Shown in pieces: positions 6,846-14,280 of a stretch of DNA of 16,329 bases (its first letter is position 1; each line of letters begins with the position of its first letter). Source of the DNA: JAHJRJ01 sp037443685 (GTDB lineage: Bacteria > Bacteroidota > Ignavibacteria > UBA10030 > BY39); NCBI GenBank assembly GCA_037443685.1, contig JBBINX010000052.1, positions 1-16,329 of the forward strand, read 5' to 3'. Below the pieces are notes generated by a model that ran no database searches, was not told where the DNA came from, and was given only the letters and a program-made list of their open reading frames with translations. The translations under genes and the position numbers were made by a program.

Positions 6846-8594
6846 TTAATATTTACGTTCCATTGGTTGATATTTCGTAACTGCAACCGGTTTGTATCTT
6901 AGTTCAATTCCTTTATCCATCGGGAATGCGAATGTGTGTTTCATCCAGTTTGCATCGTCGCGTTTTTCGAAGTCGGTACGCCAATGAGCACCCCGGCATT
7001 CTTTACGCGCAAGGGCTCCTTCCACGATTATCTCCGAAAATTCGAGAAGATGACCGAGTTCTAAAATTTCCATTAACTCCGTGTTAAAATTTTTGCTCTT
7101 GTCTCTTAATCCTACGTTTTTATATCTCGCGCGAAGTTCGTGTATGATTTGTCGCATATCTGTTAAATCTTTTTCATTTCTGAACACACCGGCTTTCGAC
7201 ATCATATTATCCCGCAGTGTGTCTTTTATATGATGGTATGATTCTTTGAAATTCTGTGAAGCGAACAATTCATCAAATCGAGCGCGATCTTGTTTGTCGG
7301 CATTTTCAGGTAATTCGTTAAACGCAGCATTCTGTAAGAACTTAGCCATTTGTTTTCCGGTTCTGCGACCGTGAACGACGGCATCTAAAAGTGAGTTAGT
7401 TCCTAAACGGTTAGCTCCGTGAACGCTGATGCATGCACATTCGCCGGCTGCATAGAAACCGGTTAGAATTTTTCCTTTTTCATCTATTACTACTTCACCA
7501 TAAAGTGTTGTCGGGATTCCACCCATAGAATAATGAGCAGTTGGCTGAATTGGTATCGGAGCTCTAACGGGATCGACACCAACATAAGTTTTTGCAAAAC
7601 CGATTATTTCCGGTAATTTTTCTTTCAGCATTGCTTCGCCGATATGCGTAAGGTCGAGATGAACATAATCCTTTCCGTCAATACCGCGACCTTCAAGAAT
7701 TTCTGTAGTAATAGAGCGTGTAACCATATCACGAGGTGCAAGCTCCATTACTGTCGGTGCATAGTTTTTCATAAAGCGTTCGCCTGATTTATTTTTCAGG
7801 TAACCGCCTTCGCCCCGAGCACCTTCAGTTACCAGAATACCAAGTTTCCACAAACCGGTTGGATGGAATTGAACAAACTCCATATCCTCGAGAGGAATTC
7901 CGGCTTTGTAAGCAATTGCAACTCCATCCCCAGTATTCGCATAAGCGTTGGATGTAATTTTAAAAGCTCTTCCATAGCCGCCGGTTCCGAACATAACTGC
8001 TTTTGCGTGGAATGTGTGCATTTCTCCTGTTCGAATATCGTATGCAACCAATCCGCGGCAGATGTTATCTTTTACAATAAGAGATGTAACATAATACTCG
8101 GAGTAAAAGTGAACGTTGCGTTTTACACATTGTTCATAAAGCGTGTGTAAAATAACGTGACCCGTTCTATCGGCGGCGTAGCAAGCACGTTGAATAGCAA
8201 CACGCTTTTCTTTTCCGTCTGCACCGATTACAGGTTTAGTGTGTCCGCCGAATTGGCGCTGTGCAATTTTTCCTTCTTTCGTTCTGCTGAACGGTACGCC
8301 CATATGTTCAAGCTCTATAATAACTTCAGGCGCTTCGGATATCATCATCTCAATCGCATCTTGATCACCTAAATAATCACTCCCTTTTACAGTGTCGAAG
8401 ATGTGCCAATCAATGTAGTCTTCTTCTTCGTTTCCGAGTGCGGCTGCGATTCCGCCTTGAGCGGCACCCGAGTGCGAACGGGTTGGAAAAACTTTCGAAA
8501 GCACCGCTACATCTGCTTTACCTGCTAACTCAACTGCGGCGCGCAAACCGGCGAGTCCGGCGCCTACTATTAGTACATCGTGTTTGTGAACCAT
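6846..8594 (-). CDS. sdhA: Succinate dehydrogenase / fumarate reductase flavoprotein subunit
   Basis: Catalytic subunit of complex II, interconverting succinate and fumarate with a covalently bound FAD on the cytoplasmic face. The 582-residue protein has the dinucleotide fold GAGLAG at 11-16 and RSHSGAAQGG with H41 as the covalent FAD attachment site. Active-site segments are QFHPTG with H244, TEGARGEGG (E257, R260), PRDMVTRS with R288, PTAHYSMGG with H354, and GANRLGTNS with R396. All expected catalytic residues are present. The direction of catalysis cannot be told from sequence alone. ATG 8594 gives a standard N-terminus, but unlike sdhB, sdhC and sdhD there is no Shine-Dalgarno in the AT-rich upstream stretch. 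That stretch adjoins the inserted four-helix-bundle element, and a possible promoter is noted there. Confidence 0.97.
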   Translation of the reverse strand: MVHKHDVLIVGAGLAGLRAAVELAGKADVAVLSKVFPTRSHSGAAQGGIAAALGNEEEDYIDWHIFDTVKGSDYLGDQDAIEMMISEAPEVIIELEHMGVPFSRTKEGKIAQRQFGGHTKPVIGADGKEKRVAIQRACYAADRTGHVILHTLYEQCVKRNVHFYSEYYVTSLIVKDNICRGLVAYDIRTGEMHTFHAKAVMFGTGGYGRAFKITSNAYANTGDGVAIAYKAGIPLEDMEFVQFHPTGLWKLGILVTEGARGEGGYLKNKSGERFMKNYAPTVMELAPRDMVTRSITTEILEGRGIDGKDYVHLDLTHIGEAMLKEKLPEIIGFAKTYVGVDPVRAPIPIQPTAHYSMGGIPTTLYGEVVIDEKGKILTGFYAAGECACISVHGANRLGTNSLLDAVVHGRRTGKQMAKFLQNAAFNELPENADKQDRARFDELFASQNFKESYHHIKDTLRDNMMSKAGVFRNEKDLTDMRQIIHELRARYKNVGLRDKSKNFNTELMEILELGHLLEFSEIIVEGALARKECRGAHWRTDFEKRDDANWMKHTFAFPMDKGIELRYKPVAVTKYQPMERKY

Positions 8595-8610
8595 ATTTGT
8601 TTTAGATTAA

Positions 8611-8639
8611 TTTATATTTAATAAAAATTGAAAAATCAA
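8611..8639 (-). promoter_or_regulatory. Candidate promoter reading from the inserted element into sdhA
   Basis: On the minus strand TTGATT (8639-8634) is separated by 17 nt from TATAAA (8616-8611), 4 of 6 and 5 of 6 matches to sigma-70 hexamers. The start site would be about 10 nt before the sdhA ATG. The -35 element lies in the left inverted-repeat arm flanking the four-helix-bundle gene while the -10 lies outside it. An overlapping alternative, TTGATA-N17-TATTAA, starts slightly further upstream. The very high AT content makes a chance match possible. Confidence 0.28.
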
Positions 8640-8670
8640 ATATCAAAATGAAAGATTAAAATGCAAAACT
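8627..8670 (+). repeat. Left arm of imperfect inverted repeat flanking the four-helix-bundle gene
   Basis: This 44-nt stretch matches the reverse complement of 9064-9108 at 35 of 45 aligned positions with one single-base gap, including five shared G/C positions in an otherwise A-rich sequence. It lies 19 nt beyond the stop codon of the four-helix-bundle gene. Further out, TAGATTAA at 8603-8610 is repeated inverted at 9110-9117, though 8 bp alone may be coincidence. The low complexity weakens the statistics, but the register is kept along the whole length. Confidence 0.55.
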
Positions 8671-8689
8671 ATATTTCATCTTCTCTTTT

Positions 8690-9061
8690 TTATTTTTTGC
8701 CTTTTAATGTCAGTATGCTTGATGCTAATATGTTTGAAATCTGATTTGTTTCTTCTAATAATTTGTTGCAAGTTTCCTTGGGAGCCTTGCCGGCATCCCG
8801 CAATAAAGCTAACCAGTACTTTGATTCGTTGGCAGATTTCAAAGCATGGTTAAAAAAGTTTGTGAAATCCTTTCTATAGCTTGCTGCCGTAGCTTCTACA
8901 ATGTTGGCTCCAATGCTTGTCGAGCTTCTCAATAATTGATTTCCAATAACATCATTACTCTTTTGCTGTGGCAAATCATCGATGAATTTAATTATGTCTA
9001 AAGTAAACCGATAAACTCTTTTCTTAAATTCATCTTTAAACTTTTCTTTTTCGCCCGACAT
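8690..9061 (-). CDS. Four-helix-bundle protein of the 23S rRNA intervening-sequence family
   Basis: Small 123-residue protein of the four-helix-bundle family found in 23S rRNA intervening sequences and as free-standing copies, structurally related to the Avd accessory protein of diversity-generating retroelements. The family signature is seen at 42-57 (QLLRSSTSIGANIVEA), followed by the conserved segment DFTNFFNHALKSANES at 65-80. The protein is rich in Lys and helical throughout; it has no catalytic motif and its function is unknown. ATG 9061 is used; a TTG one codon upstream is the only longer option. No Shine-Dalgarno is seen. It sits between sdhD and sdhA in the same orientation, 53 nt after sdhD and 95 nt before sdhA, where sdh operons normally have nothing, and is bracketed by inverted repeats. 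It is therefore probably an inserted unit, transcribed as part of the sdh message. No reverse transcriptase or rRNA sequence is nearby. Confidence 0.87.
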   Translation of the reverse strand: MSGEKEKFKDEFKKRVYRFTLDIIKFIDDLPQQKSNDVIGNQLLRSSTSIGANIVEATAASYRKDFTNFFNHALKSANESKYWLALLRDAGKAPKETCNKLLEETNQISNILASSILTLKGKK

Positions 9062-9063
9062 CA

Positions 9064-9108
9064 AGTTTTTGAGTTTTAATTTGTCATTTTTATTTTCGAT
9101 TTCTCATT
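9064..9108 (-). repeat. Right arm of imperfect inverted repeat flanking the four-helix-bundle gene
   Basis: This 45-nt stretch, read on the minus strand, is the partner of 8627-8670 and ends 2 nt before the four-helix-bundle start codon. It occupies nearly the whole gap between the sdhD stop codon and that start. In an sdh transcript the two arms could pair into a long imperfect stem with the small gene in the loop, as the ends of 23S rRNA intervening sequences do. Confidence 0.55.
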
Positions 9109-9114
9109 TTTAAT

Positions 9115-9468
9115 CTAGAACGACAGCACATTCATAAACCCGAATACGGCGAAGCTGATTCCGGCGATTAAAATAAATCCGAGGATTGTTATACTCAGCC
9201 ATTTTTTAATTTTGAAATCGCGCACAACTCCCCAAACTCCGTTTAAGCCGTGGTAAATTCCTACCACAACAAACGAGAGATAAAAAACTTTCCATAGTGG
9301 ATTTTGCATCCGTTCAAAAGTTGAAGCAAATGAATGTCCTGAGGTGGGGGTGTAGTGCATTAGAATATAATGACCGACCATTGCTACAATCAGCACAATT
9401 CCCGTTATGCGTTGAAACAACCAGCCGGGTGCACCTGAATTTTTTGAACCTAAATTTTTATACGACAT
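9115..9468 (-). CDS. sdhD: Succinate dehydrogenase membrane anchor subunit
   Basis: Small hydrophobic subunit (117 residues) anchoring complex II and helping bind haem b and quinone. Three membrane helices are visible at about 18-38, 60-80 and 90-112. The first contains the family-like GWLFQRITG (R20) and H33; the second has YHGLNG with H73, the expected haem-ligand position, followed by R83-D84. The sdhC/sdhD pattern of a His in both the first and second helix leaves open one or two haems. The assignment as SdhD rather than SdhC rests on gene order and on the neighbour being the better SdhC match; the two are distant homologues. ATG 9468 has TTAGGAG about 6 nt upstream. It is followed directly by the inserted four-helix-bundle gene rather than by sdhA. 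Confidence 0.87.
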   Translation of the reverse strand: MSYKNLGSKNSGAPGWLFQRITGIVLIVAMVGHYILMHYTPTSGHSFASTFERMQNPLWKVFYLSFVVVGIYHGLNGVWGVVRDFKIKKWLSITILGFILIAGISFAVFGFMNVLSF

Positions 9469-9521
9469 AAAATGCTCCTAATAAATCTTTGTTAGAAACA
9501 ACAGATTACAAATACTAAATT

Positions 9522-9941
9522 TTAAAATAACATTGCAACAGTTTTATTCACTTGATGACTGAAAATAACATAACCCATAACGAGGAATGCAACGACTCCG
9601 ATTGCGAGAACAGCGTAATGGAGTTGCTTGTGGTAGCGAGCGCCGTTAGCAAAATCGACAAGCACAATTCGAATTCCGTTTAATGTATGATACAGCACGA
9701 ATGCAAACAGCAGCCATTCAATAACTAAGAAAAAGGGACGTGAAAACAGAGCCATCTCTTCGTCGAAAGCTACCCCTTTATCAGATTTCCATTTTTGGAG
9801 ATTTGAAAGTGCGATGATGTGCATGAAGATGTAAGCAGTGAGAGCCAAGCCGCTGATTCGGTGCAGTATCCAGGCCCAACTACCCGCAAAGCGGTGGTAT
9901 CTCATCATTACTTTTGTCCAGCTTGATTGATACATTGACAT
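9522..9941 (-). CDS. sdhC: Succinate dehydrogenase cytochrome b subunit
   Basis: First gene of the operon, encoding the cytochrome b556-type membrane subunit (139 residues). The motif SWAWILHRISG at 21-31 (R28, S30) matches the SdhC quinone-site segment, H41 follows in the same helix, and YHTLNGIRIVLVDF at 84-97 carries H85, the expected haem b ligand. Membrane helices lie at about 26-44, 68-92 and 107-127. The ATG at 9941 has an upstream AGGAA about 10 nt away. A sequence TAACTTTG at 10005-9998 on the minus strand fits the -7 box of Bacteroidota promoters (TAnnTTTG), but no -33 element accompanies it, so the operon promoter is not established. It is 53 nt upstream of sdhD; the next gene upstream, the M2-like peptidase, is on the same strand 115 nt away. 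Confidence 0.92.
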   Translation of the reverse strand: MSMYQSSWTKVMMRYHRFAGSWAWILHRISGLALTAYIFMHIIALSNLQKWKSDKGVAFDEEMALFSRPFFLVIEWLLFAFVLYHTLNGIRIVLVDFANGARYHKQLHYAVLAIGVVAFLVMGYVIFSHQVNKTVAMLF

Positions 9942-10056
9942 TGTATTTATTCCTATTTGGTTTTCAGCTTATGGAAGTAAGAATGGCACAAATTTATCAA
10001 AGTTATATGTAAAATGCAAGAAATTTATTGAATTTTACGAGTGTTAAACGGGTCAT

Positions 10057-11745
10057 TTACTTCACAAACTCTTCAACAAAATATTTCGGTATTAGTCCTT
10101 CTCCTGTTGTATATTTTAATAAATCGTTCCAATAGTAACTAGAGCCAAGGAAAAATATTTTTTCTTTCAAGAATTTTCCGATCTCGGGTTTTGCTGCGAA
10201 AGAAATTTCCGCGAAAGTTTCTTGCTTAACTATATCGCGGATTATAGCATTTAGTATTTGTGAAGCCGCCAGCTCACCTAGCTGATAATTGTGATAATAA
10301 CAAGGATACTGCGCCACATGAATCTTTGCTGCCCAGTCGGGCTCGTCCCGTTTTATTGGACGTGTAACAAACTGATACTCTTCAACTAAATCCCACCATA
10401 ACTTGTTGAGGTTTTGATCGGGGTCTTGATACAGAGCGCGCTCGAATCGAACCATAACCTGTGACCAACGACTAAAAGCAAGCATGGATATTCTTTTATT
10501 ATCTCGCAATGCTTTTTCAAGTGATGGTTTCTGTTTATCACTTATTCCAACCATGGTTTGCAGCCAATCTACGTTGTACGCCTGCCTGCCCATTATTTGA
10601 GCAATTGCCTCCGTTATAAATGTGTGTGCATCGGTTCGTATTAAAAACGGTAAATCTTTATTCACATATTTGGAATAAACCGCATGTCCTAACTCGTGCA
10701 GTTGCGTTTCCATCCAGTAGAGATTATCGGAGAGGTTGCACATTATACGGACATCACCTAATCGGTCGATATCGTTGCAGAAAGCGTGTTGGTATTTATT
10801 ATCTCGAGGGTACAAATCGCTGTTCATTAAAATATCATCGACCGCTAAATCAATGCCGGTAAAGAAACTACGACTTATTTCTTCGATGTTTTTACCTTTG
10901 AAATATTTGTCGAGGTCAACCTCGCCGTATTCGGACACTTCCTGAAAGAAAGGATTTACATAATGCCAGGGCATTAAATCCTTTGTCTTTACTTTGAATC
11001 TTTTTGCAAGTGAAGCATCAAGTTCATTTTTCATTTGTCTGAAGGGCGTATCTGTCAATTGTTTAAGGTTATCGAAGATGGCTATAACTTCATCAGCATT
11101 CTGTTCGTCAGTTTCAAGCGACATAACGTAGTAATTTTCGTAGCCGAGTTGTTTAGCTGCCTTGTTTCTCAACTTCACCAATTCGATTACCATTGGAGCA
11201 ACTTCTTTACCAACCTGCTTACTTGCCTCCCAAGCTAATTTGCGTTTTGCAGAATTGAGTTCATTCTTAAGTATGTCAGCGATTGCGTTGTCATTTACTT
11301 CCTTACCGTTTATCTTGCCTCTGAAATTATTAAACTTGTTGGCAATCTCTGCTTGTTTATCAACTATTTGTTTCATCAGCGCAGTATCGATTTGGTTTTT
11401 CGCAAACTGGTTAAATAAAATTGTAAGCTGGCGTTGAAGAAGTGAATCTTTGATAGTTCCTTTTTCTTTCAACTCTTTCAGGAAAGCGAAGTCGGTTTTG
11501 TTAGAACGGATCGTGTTTACCTCGAGTTCAAGAGCCGCGCGTTCATCGTAAAAATTTTTATCCCCAGTTGAATTTGCGTTCCAATCCGCTATATTTAATG
11601 CTTTCAGCTTGAGCTCAATAACCTTGATATGATTACTGATGAATTCACGAAGTTTGTTTTCGTCAGATTTCTTAGAAGAACAATTCAGCATCGTCCAAAA
11701 AATTAGAATGGGTAAAGAGAGAATTAAAATAATGTGTGATCTCAT
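10057..11745 (-). CDS. M2 (angiotensin-converting enzyme-like) family zinc metallopeptidase, predicted lipoprotein
   Basis: Predicted gluzincin peptidase of 562 residues. The zinc site is HELGH at 350-354 with downstream E379 as third ligand (TEAIA), and the stretch around it (DVRIMCNLSD, then KDLPFLIR) follows the bacterial M2 peptidase pattern. Further family-like segments are MPWHYVNPFFQE at 258-269 and YYHNYQLGEL at 483-492, where Tyr and His could serve substrate binding. The family commonly removes dipeptides from peptide C-termini; the substrate here is unknown. The N-terminus has a hydrophobic signal (residues 5-20) ending at C22 in MLNC, a lipobox with unusual Asn before the Cys, suggesting a lipid-anchored envelope protein. 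ATG 11745 is chosen for its AAGGAGA site 7 nt upstream and the signal peptide; a frame extended to 11835 was rejected. The gene is divergent from the TonB-dependent receptor. M3 is the alternative family label. Confidence 0.85.
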   Translation of the reverse strand: MRSHIILILSLPILIFWTMLNCSSKKSDENKLREFISNHIKVIELKLKALNIADWNANSTGDKNFYDERAALELEVNTIRSNKTDFAFLKELKEKGTIKDSLLQRQLTILFNQFAKNQIDTALMKQIVDKQAEIANKFNNFRGKINGKEVNDNAIADILKNELNSAKRKLAWEASKQVGKEVAPMVIELVKLRNKAAKQLGYENYYVMSLETDEQNADEVIAIFDNLKQLTDTPFRQMKNELDASLAKRFKVKTKDLMPWHYVNPFFQEVSEYGEVDLDKYFKGKNIEEISRSFFTGIDLAVDDILMNSDLYPRDNKYQHAFCNDIDRLGDVRIMCNLSDNLYWMETQLHELGHAVYSKYVNKDLPFLIRTDAHTFITEAIAQIMGRQAYNVDWLQTMVGISDKQKPSLEKALRDNKRISMLAFSRWSQVMVRFERALYQDPDQNLNKLWWDLVEEYQFVTRPIKRDEPDWAAKIHVAQYPCYYHNYQLGELAASQILNAIIRDIVKQETFAEISFAAKPEIGKFLKEKIFFLGSSYYWNDLLKYTTGEGLIPKYFVEEFVK

Positions 11746-12062
11746 GGTGTTTCTCCTTATAAATATTATTGGCTCGTTCAGGATATTAGCACTATAAATA
11801 TACGTAACTGTCAGAAGGTTTTCAACAGCCACCACAGGAGGATTTCGTTATATGTAATAGCCAAAGAATGTGTGTTTCTATTGCTCGTGGTTAATTTCTT
11901 TTTGAAATCTCGCAAGTAACAATCCAAATATTTTTGAGAAATATAAATTTGGGTTGTTATTTATTCCCGAAATGGTTAATATTATACAGCTTTATTATAA
12001 TCATCAAACATCAAAACAAATATGTTTCGTTATTTTTCATAATCAAAAGGAGAACAAAAAGA
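11746..12062. other. Divergent regulatory gap between the M2 peptidase and TonB receptor genes
   Basis: This 317-nt gap has no convincing gene. It contains a hairpin at 11920-11956: CAATCCAAAT pairs with ATTTGGGTTG (one G-U), and inside it ATTT pairs with AAAT, with a 4-nt bulge. A weak promoter TTGTTA-N17-TAATAT (11954-11982) points to the receiver gene on the plus strand, and overlaps the hairpin's right arm. Ribosome sites for both flanking genes (AAGGAGA near 11755 on the minus strand, AAGGAG near 12048-12053 on the plus strand) mark its ends. No complete riboswitch or Fur site was recognised. Confidence 0.5.
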
Positions 12063-14228
12063 ATGAAAAAGACACCTCTTTTTTTATTATCAGCGTGCAT
12101 TTTATTAATGCTTGTCCTTTCAAATATAAGTTATTCATCCAATGTGTTTTCATCGCGATTAGATTGGGTAGATAAGGAAAATCACCAAGACACAGTTAAA
12201 ACTTATACTGTTGACGAAGTTGTTGTAACGGGAACGCGCACATTAAAGAAAATTATCGACATCCCGTATTCGGTGGAGCGAATTGACGAAAGTCAATACA
12301 AATACGATAGAAAAATTTCTGTTGACGATGTATTGAGCACAGTGCCGGGATTATTTCTTCAAAACCGTTACGGCAACCACGACGTTAGAATTTCTATCAG
12401 AGGTTTTGGAAGCCGTTCCAATTCAGGAATTCGCGGCGTTAGAATTTTATTAGATGGTATCCCTGAATCAGAACCTGACGGACAAACACGTATCGAGGCG
12501 ATCGATTTCAATTCAATTGGATCAATCGAGCTTGTCAAAGGTAATTCGTCCTCGCTTTACACGAACGCTCCCGGCGGAGTAATAAATTTTATCAATGATA
12601 TCAATTTTGATAAGACATCATTCGTTAATTTTAATGAGTTTGGTTCGTTTGGACTGCGGCGAAACGGATTCAAGTCAAAAATTAAATCTGAAAATTATAA
12701 TCTTCTTACTACTTATACATATCATAACTCAAAAGGATACAGAAACCACAGCGACGATTACTGGCATATTTTAAATACCGTGCTTGCTACACGGCCCAAC
12801 GAATTTACACGACTCAATATATATGGTTATTTCGTGGATGGAAAAATCAACCTTCCCGGCTCTCTCACGAAAGCCCAGTTTGATGCCGACCTGTATCAAC
12901 CGAACAAACGTGATGTTGATAGAGACTCTAAAAGAATTTCAAAAAAAGGAAGAGTTGGTGTTCAGTGGTCAAGTTTGTTTGGTGAAAATAAAAACACTGA
13001 ATTAGATTTAACAACTTATGGAACGATAAAATATTTCGAACGAACAGCAAAAGATTACCGAATTATTAACCGTACCGGAATAGGAGCAACCGGACGTTTT
13101 GTAAATAAGAGTGTAATTTTTGACCGCGAGAATGAGTTATCGGTGGGCGGCGACTTATTTAATCAATCTGGTCCGATAGAAACGTATGATAACATCGGTG
13201 GGAAAAGAGGAGACGGCGTTAAAAAATTGACTGATGAAACAATTGCAAATACAGGATTTTATTTTTTGAATACACTCTCCCTTATCCGAACGAAAATGGA
13301 CTTGTTGGTTTCAGGCAGATATGATAAGGTAATTTTTGACGCTAAGGATCGCGGTTTAGATGTGAGAAGCTCCAAAAGAGTTTTTAAGGCGTTCACTCCA
13401 AAAGCGGCTCTAAATTATAAACTTACTCAATCAATTGCACTTTACACATCTTATGGATTGAGTTTCGACAGTCCGGCTGGTAACGAGTTAGAAAATTATC
13501 CTTGGAGTTCAGATTATCCTAAATTACTAAACCCCGATCTTAAACCTCAACAATCAAATAACTTTGAAATTGGCATTAAGGGGGCCTTAATAAATCCTTT
13601 TGCTGAGTTCATCGATAAGATGTACTTTGAAGCGACAGTTTTCAACAGCATTATCAAAGATGAAATTGTGCCTTTCGATGTTACCGGACAGGGTGTTTTT
13701 TATAGAAATGCTGCTAAGACAAATCGCAACGGTATAGAGCTTGGAACTAACATCATAACTACCGTGGGAATAAAATTTAAAGGTGCCTATACATACTCGA
13801 ACTTCAAGTACGACGAATACATAGCAAGAACGATTGACAACAGCACAGGTAGAATCTCAGATGTAAATTTCTCCGACAAATTTGTTCCTAGCGTTCCCCA
13901 GCACAATTTCTCATCAGCTTTATCTTATGATTCGAAATTGACTGAAAATATCACTGGCTTTATAAAGGGTCATTATATGAACATAAGTGGCATGTATGTT
14001 GACGACCAAAACACAGAGCGTACAAATAAATACCAATTAGTAAACTCAACACTCGGCTTGGATATTTTGCTCAATCAATTTAATGTGCTAATCTCAGGTG
14101 GCGTTAACAATATTTTCAATAAAAAATACGCCGCCTTCATAAATATAAATTCGGATAGAAAGGAATTTTACGAAGCCGGCGAGCCGAGAAATTATTTTGC
14201 CAGCATTAATTTGGGATATACTTTTTAA
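12063..14228 (+). CDS. TonB-dependent outer-membrane receptor (FecA/YncD-like)
   Basis: Outer-membrane active transporter of 721 residues. A signal peptide covers about 1-25, followed by a TonB-box-like DEVVVTGTR at 51-59 and a plug domain at about 60-180. The plug contains VRISIRGFGSRSNSGIRG, VRILLDGIPESEPDGQ and SLYTNAPGGVINF segments, resembling the FecA / YncD (PqqU) branch. The remainder is the beta-barrel, closing with NNIFNKKYAA and a terminal aromatic residue (GYTF), the normal outer-membrane insertion signal. There is no N-terminal carboxypeptidase-like or FecR-signalling domain, and no SusD partner follows, so it is not a SusC-type glycan receptor. The substrate cannot be told; ferric chelates or a small cofactor are possible. 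ATG 12063 is chosen because AAGGAG precedes it by 9 nt and a signal peptide follows; an upstream extension from TTG 11934 was rejected. Confidence 0.9.
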   Translation: MKKTPLFLLSACILLMLVLSNISYSSNVFSSRLDWVDKENHQDTVKTYTVDEVVVTGTRTLKKIIDIPYSVERIDESQYKYDRKISVDDVLSTVPGLFLQNRYGNHDVRISIRGFGSRSNSGIRGVRILLDGIPESEPDGQTRIEAIDFNSIGSIELVKGNSSSLYTNAPGGVINFINDINFDKTSFVNFNEFGSFGLRRNGFKSKIKSENYNLLTTYTYHNSKGYRNHSDDYWHILNTVLATRPNEFTRLNIYGYFVDGKINLPGSLTKAQFDADLYQPNKRDVDRDSKRISKKGRVGVQWSSLFGENKNTELDLTTYGTIKYFERTAKDYRIINRTGIGATGRFVNKSVIFDRENELSVGGDLFNQSGPIETYDNIGGKRGDGVKKLTDETIANTGFYFLNTLSLIRTKMDLLVSGRYDKVIFDAKDRGLDVRSSKRVFKAFTPKAALNYKLTQSIALYTSYGLSFDSPAGNELENYPWSSDYPKLLNPDLKPQQSNNFEIGIKGALINPFAEFIDKMYFEATVFNSIIKDEIVPFDVTGQGVFYRNAAKTNRNGIELGTNIITTVGIKFKGAYTYSNFKYDEYIARTIDNSTGRISDVNFSDKFVPSVPQHNFSSALSYDSKLTENITGFIKGHYMNISGMYVDDQNTERTNKYQLVNSTLGLDILLNQFNVLISGGVNNIFNKKYAAFININSDRKEFYEAGEPRNYFASINLGYTF

Positions 14229-14280
14229 ATTAACAAGTATGTAAATTTATTTTGAGGGATATTGTTGCTGTCGAAATAAA

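Noticed and set aside
6785..6886. N-terminal extension of SdhB overlapping sdhA
   Set aside because: The added 34 residues do not resemble SdhB, and ATG 6784 has a ribosome site and a normal N-terminus.
9984..9999. TGGCAC sequence resembling a sigma-54 -24 element
   Set aside because: The -12 GC is missing at the right distance, and it faces the wrong way to drive sdhC.
11746..11835. Extended N-terminus of the M2-like peptidase
   Set aside because: The extension precedes a strong ribosome site and a clear signal peptide beginning at ATG 11745.
11820..11850. AGCCACCAC segment considered as part of a cobalamin riboswitch before the receptor
   Set aside because: The B12 box and other conserved segments were not found.
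11987..12010. AT-rich ATTATAATCAT stretch resembling a Fur box
   Set aside because: The match to the 19-bp Fur consensus is partial and expected by chance in such AT-rich DNA.
11934..12062. Extended N-terminus of the TonB receptor from TTG 11934
   Set aside because: It would put a 43-residue segment before the signal peptide and ignores AAGGAG just before ATG 12063.
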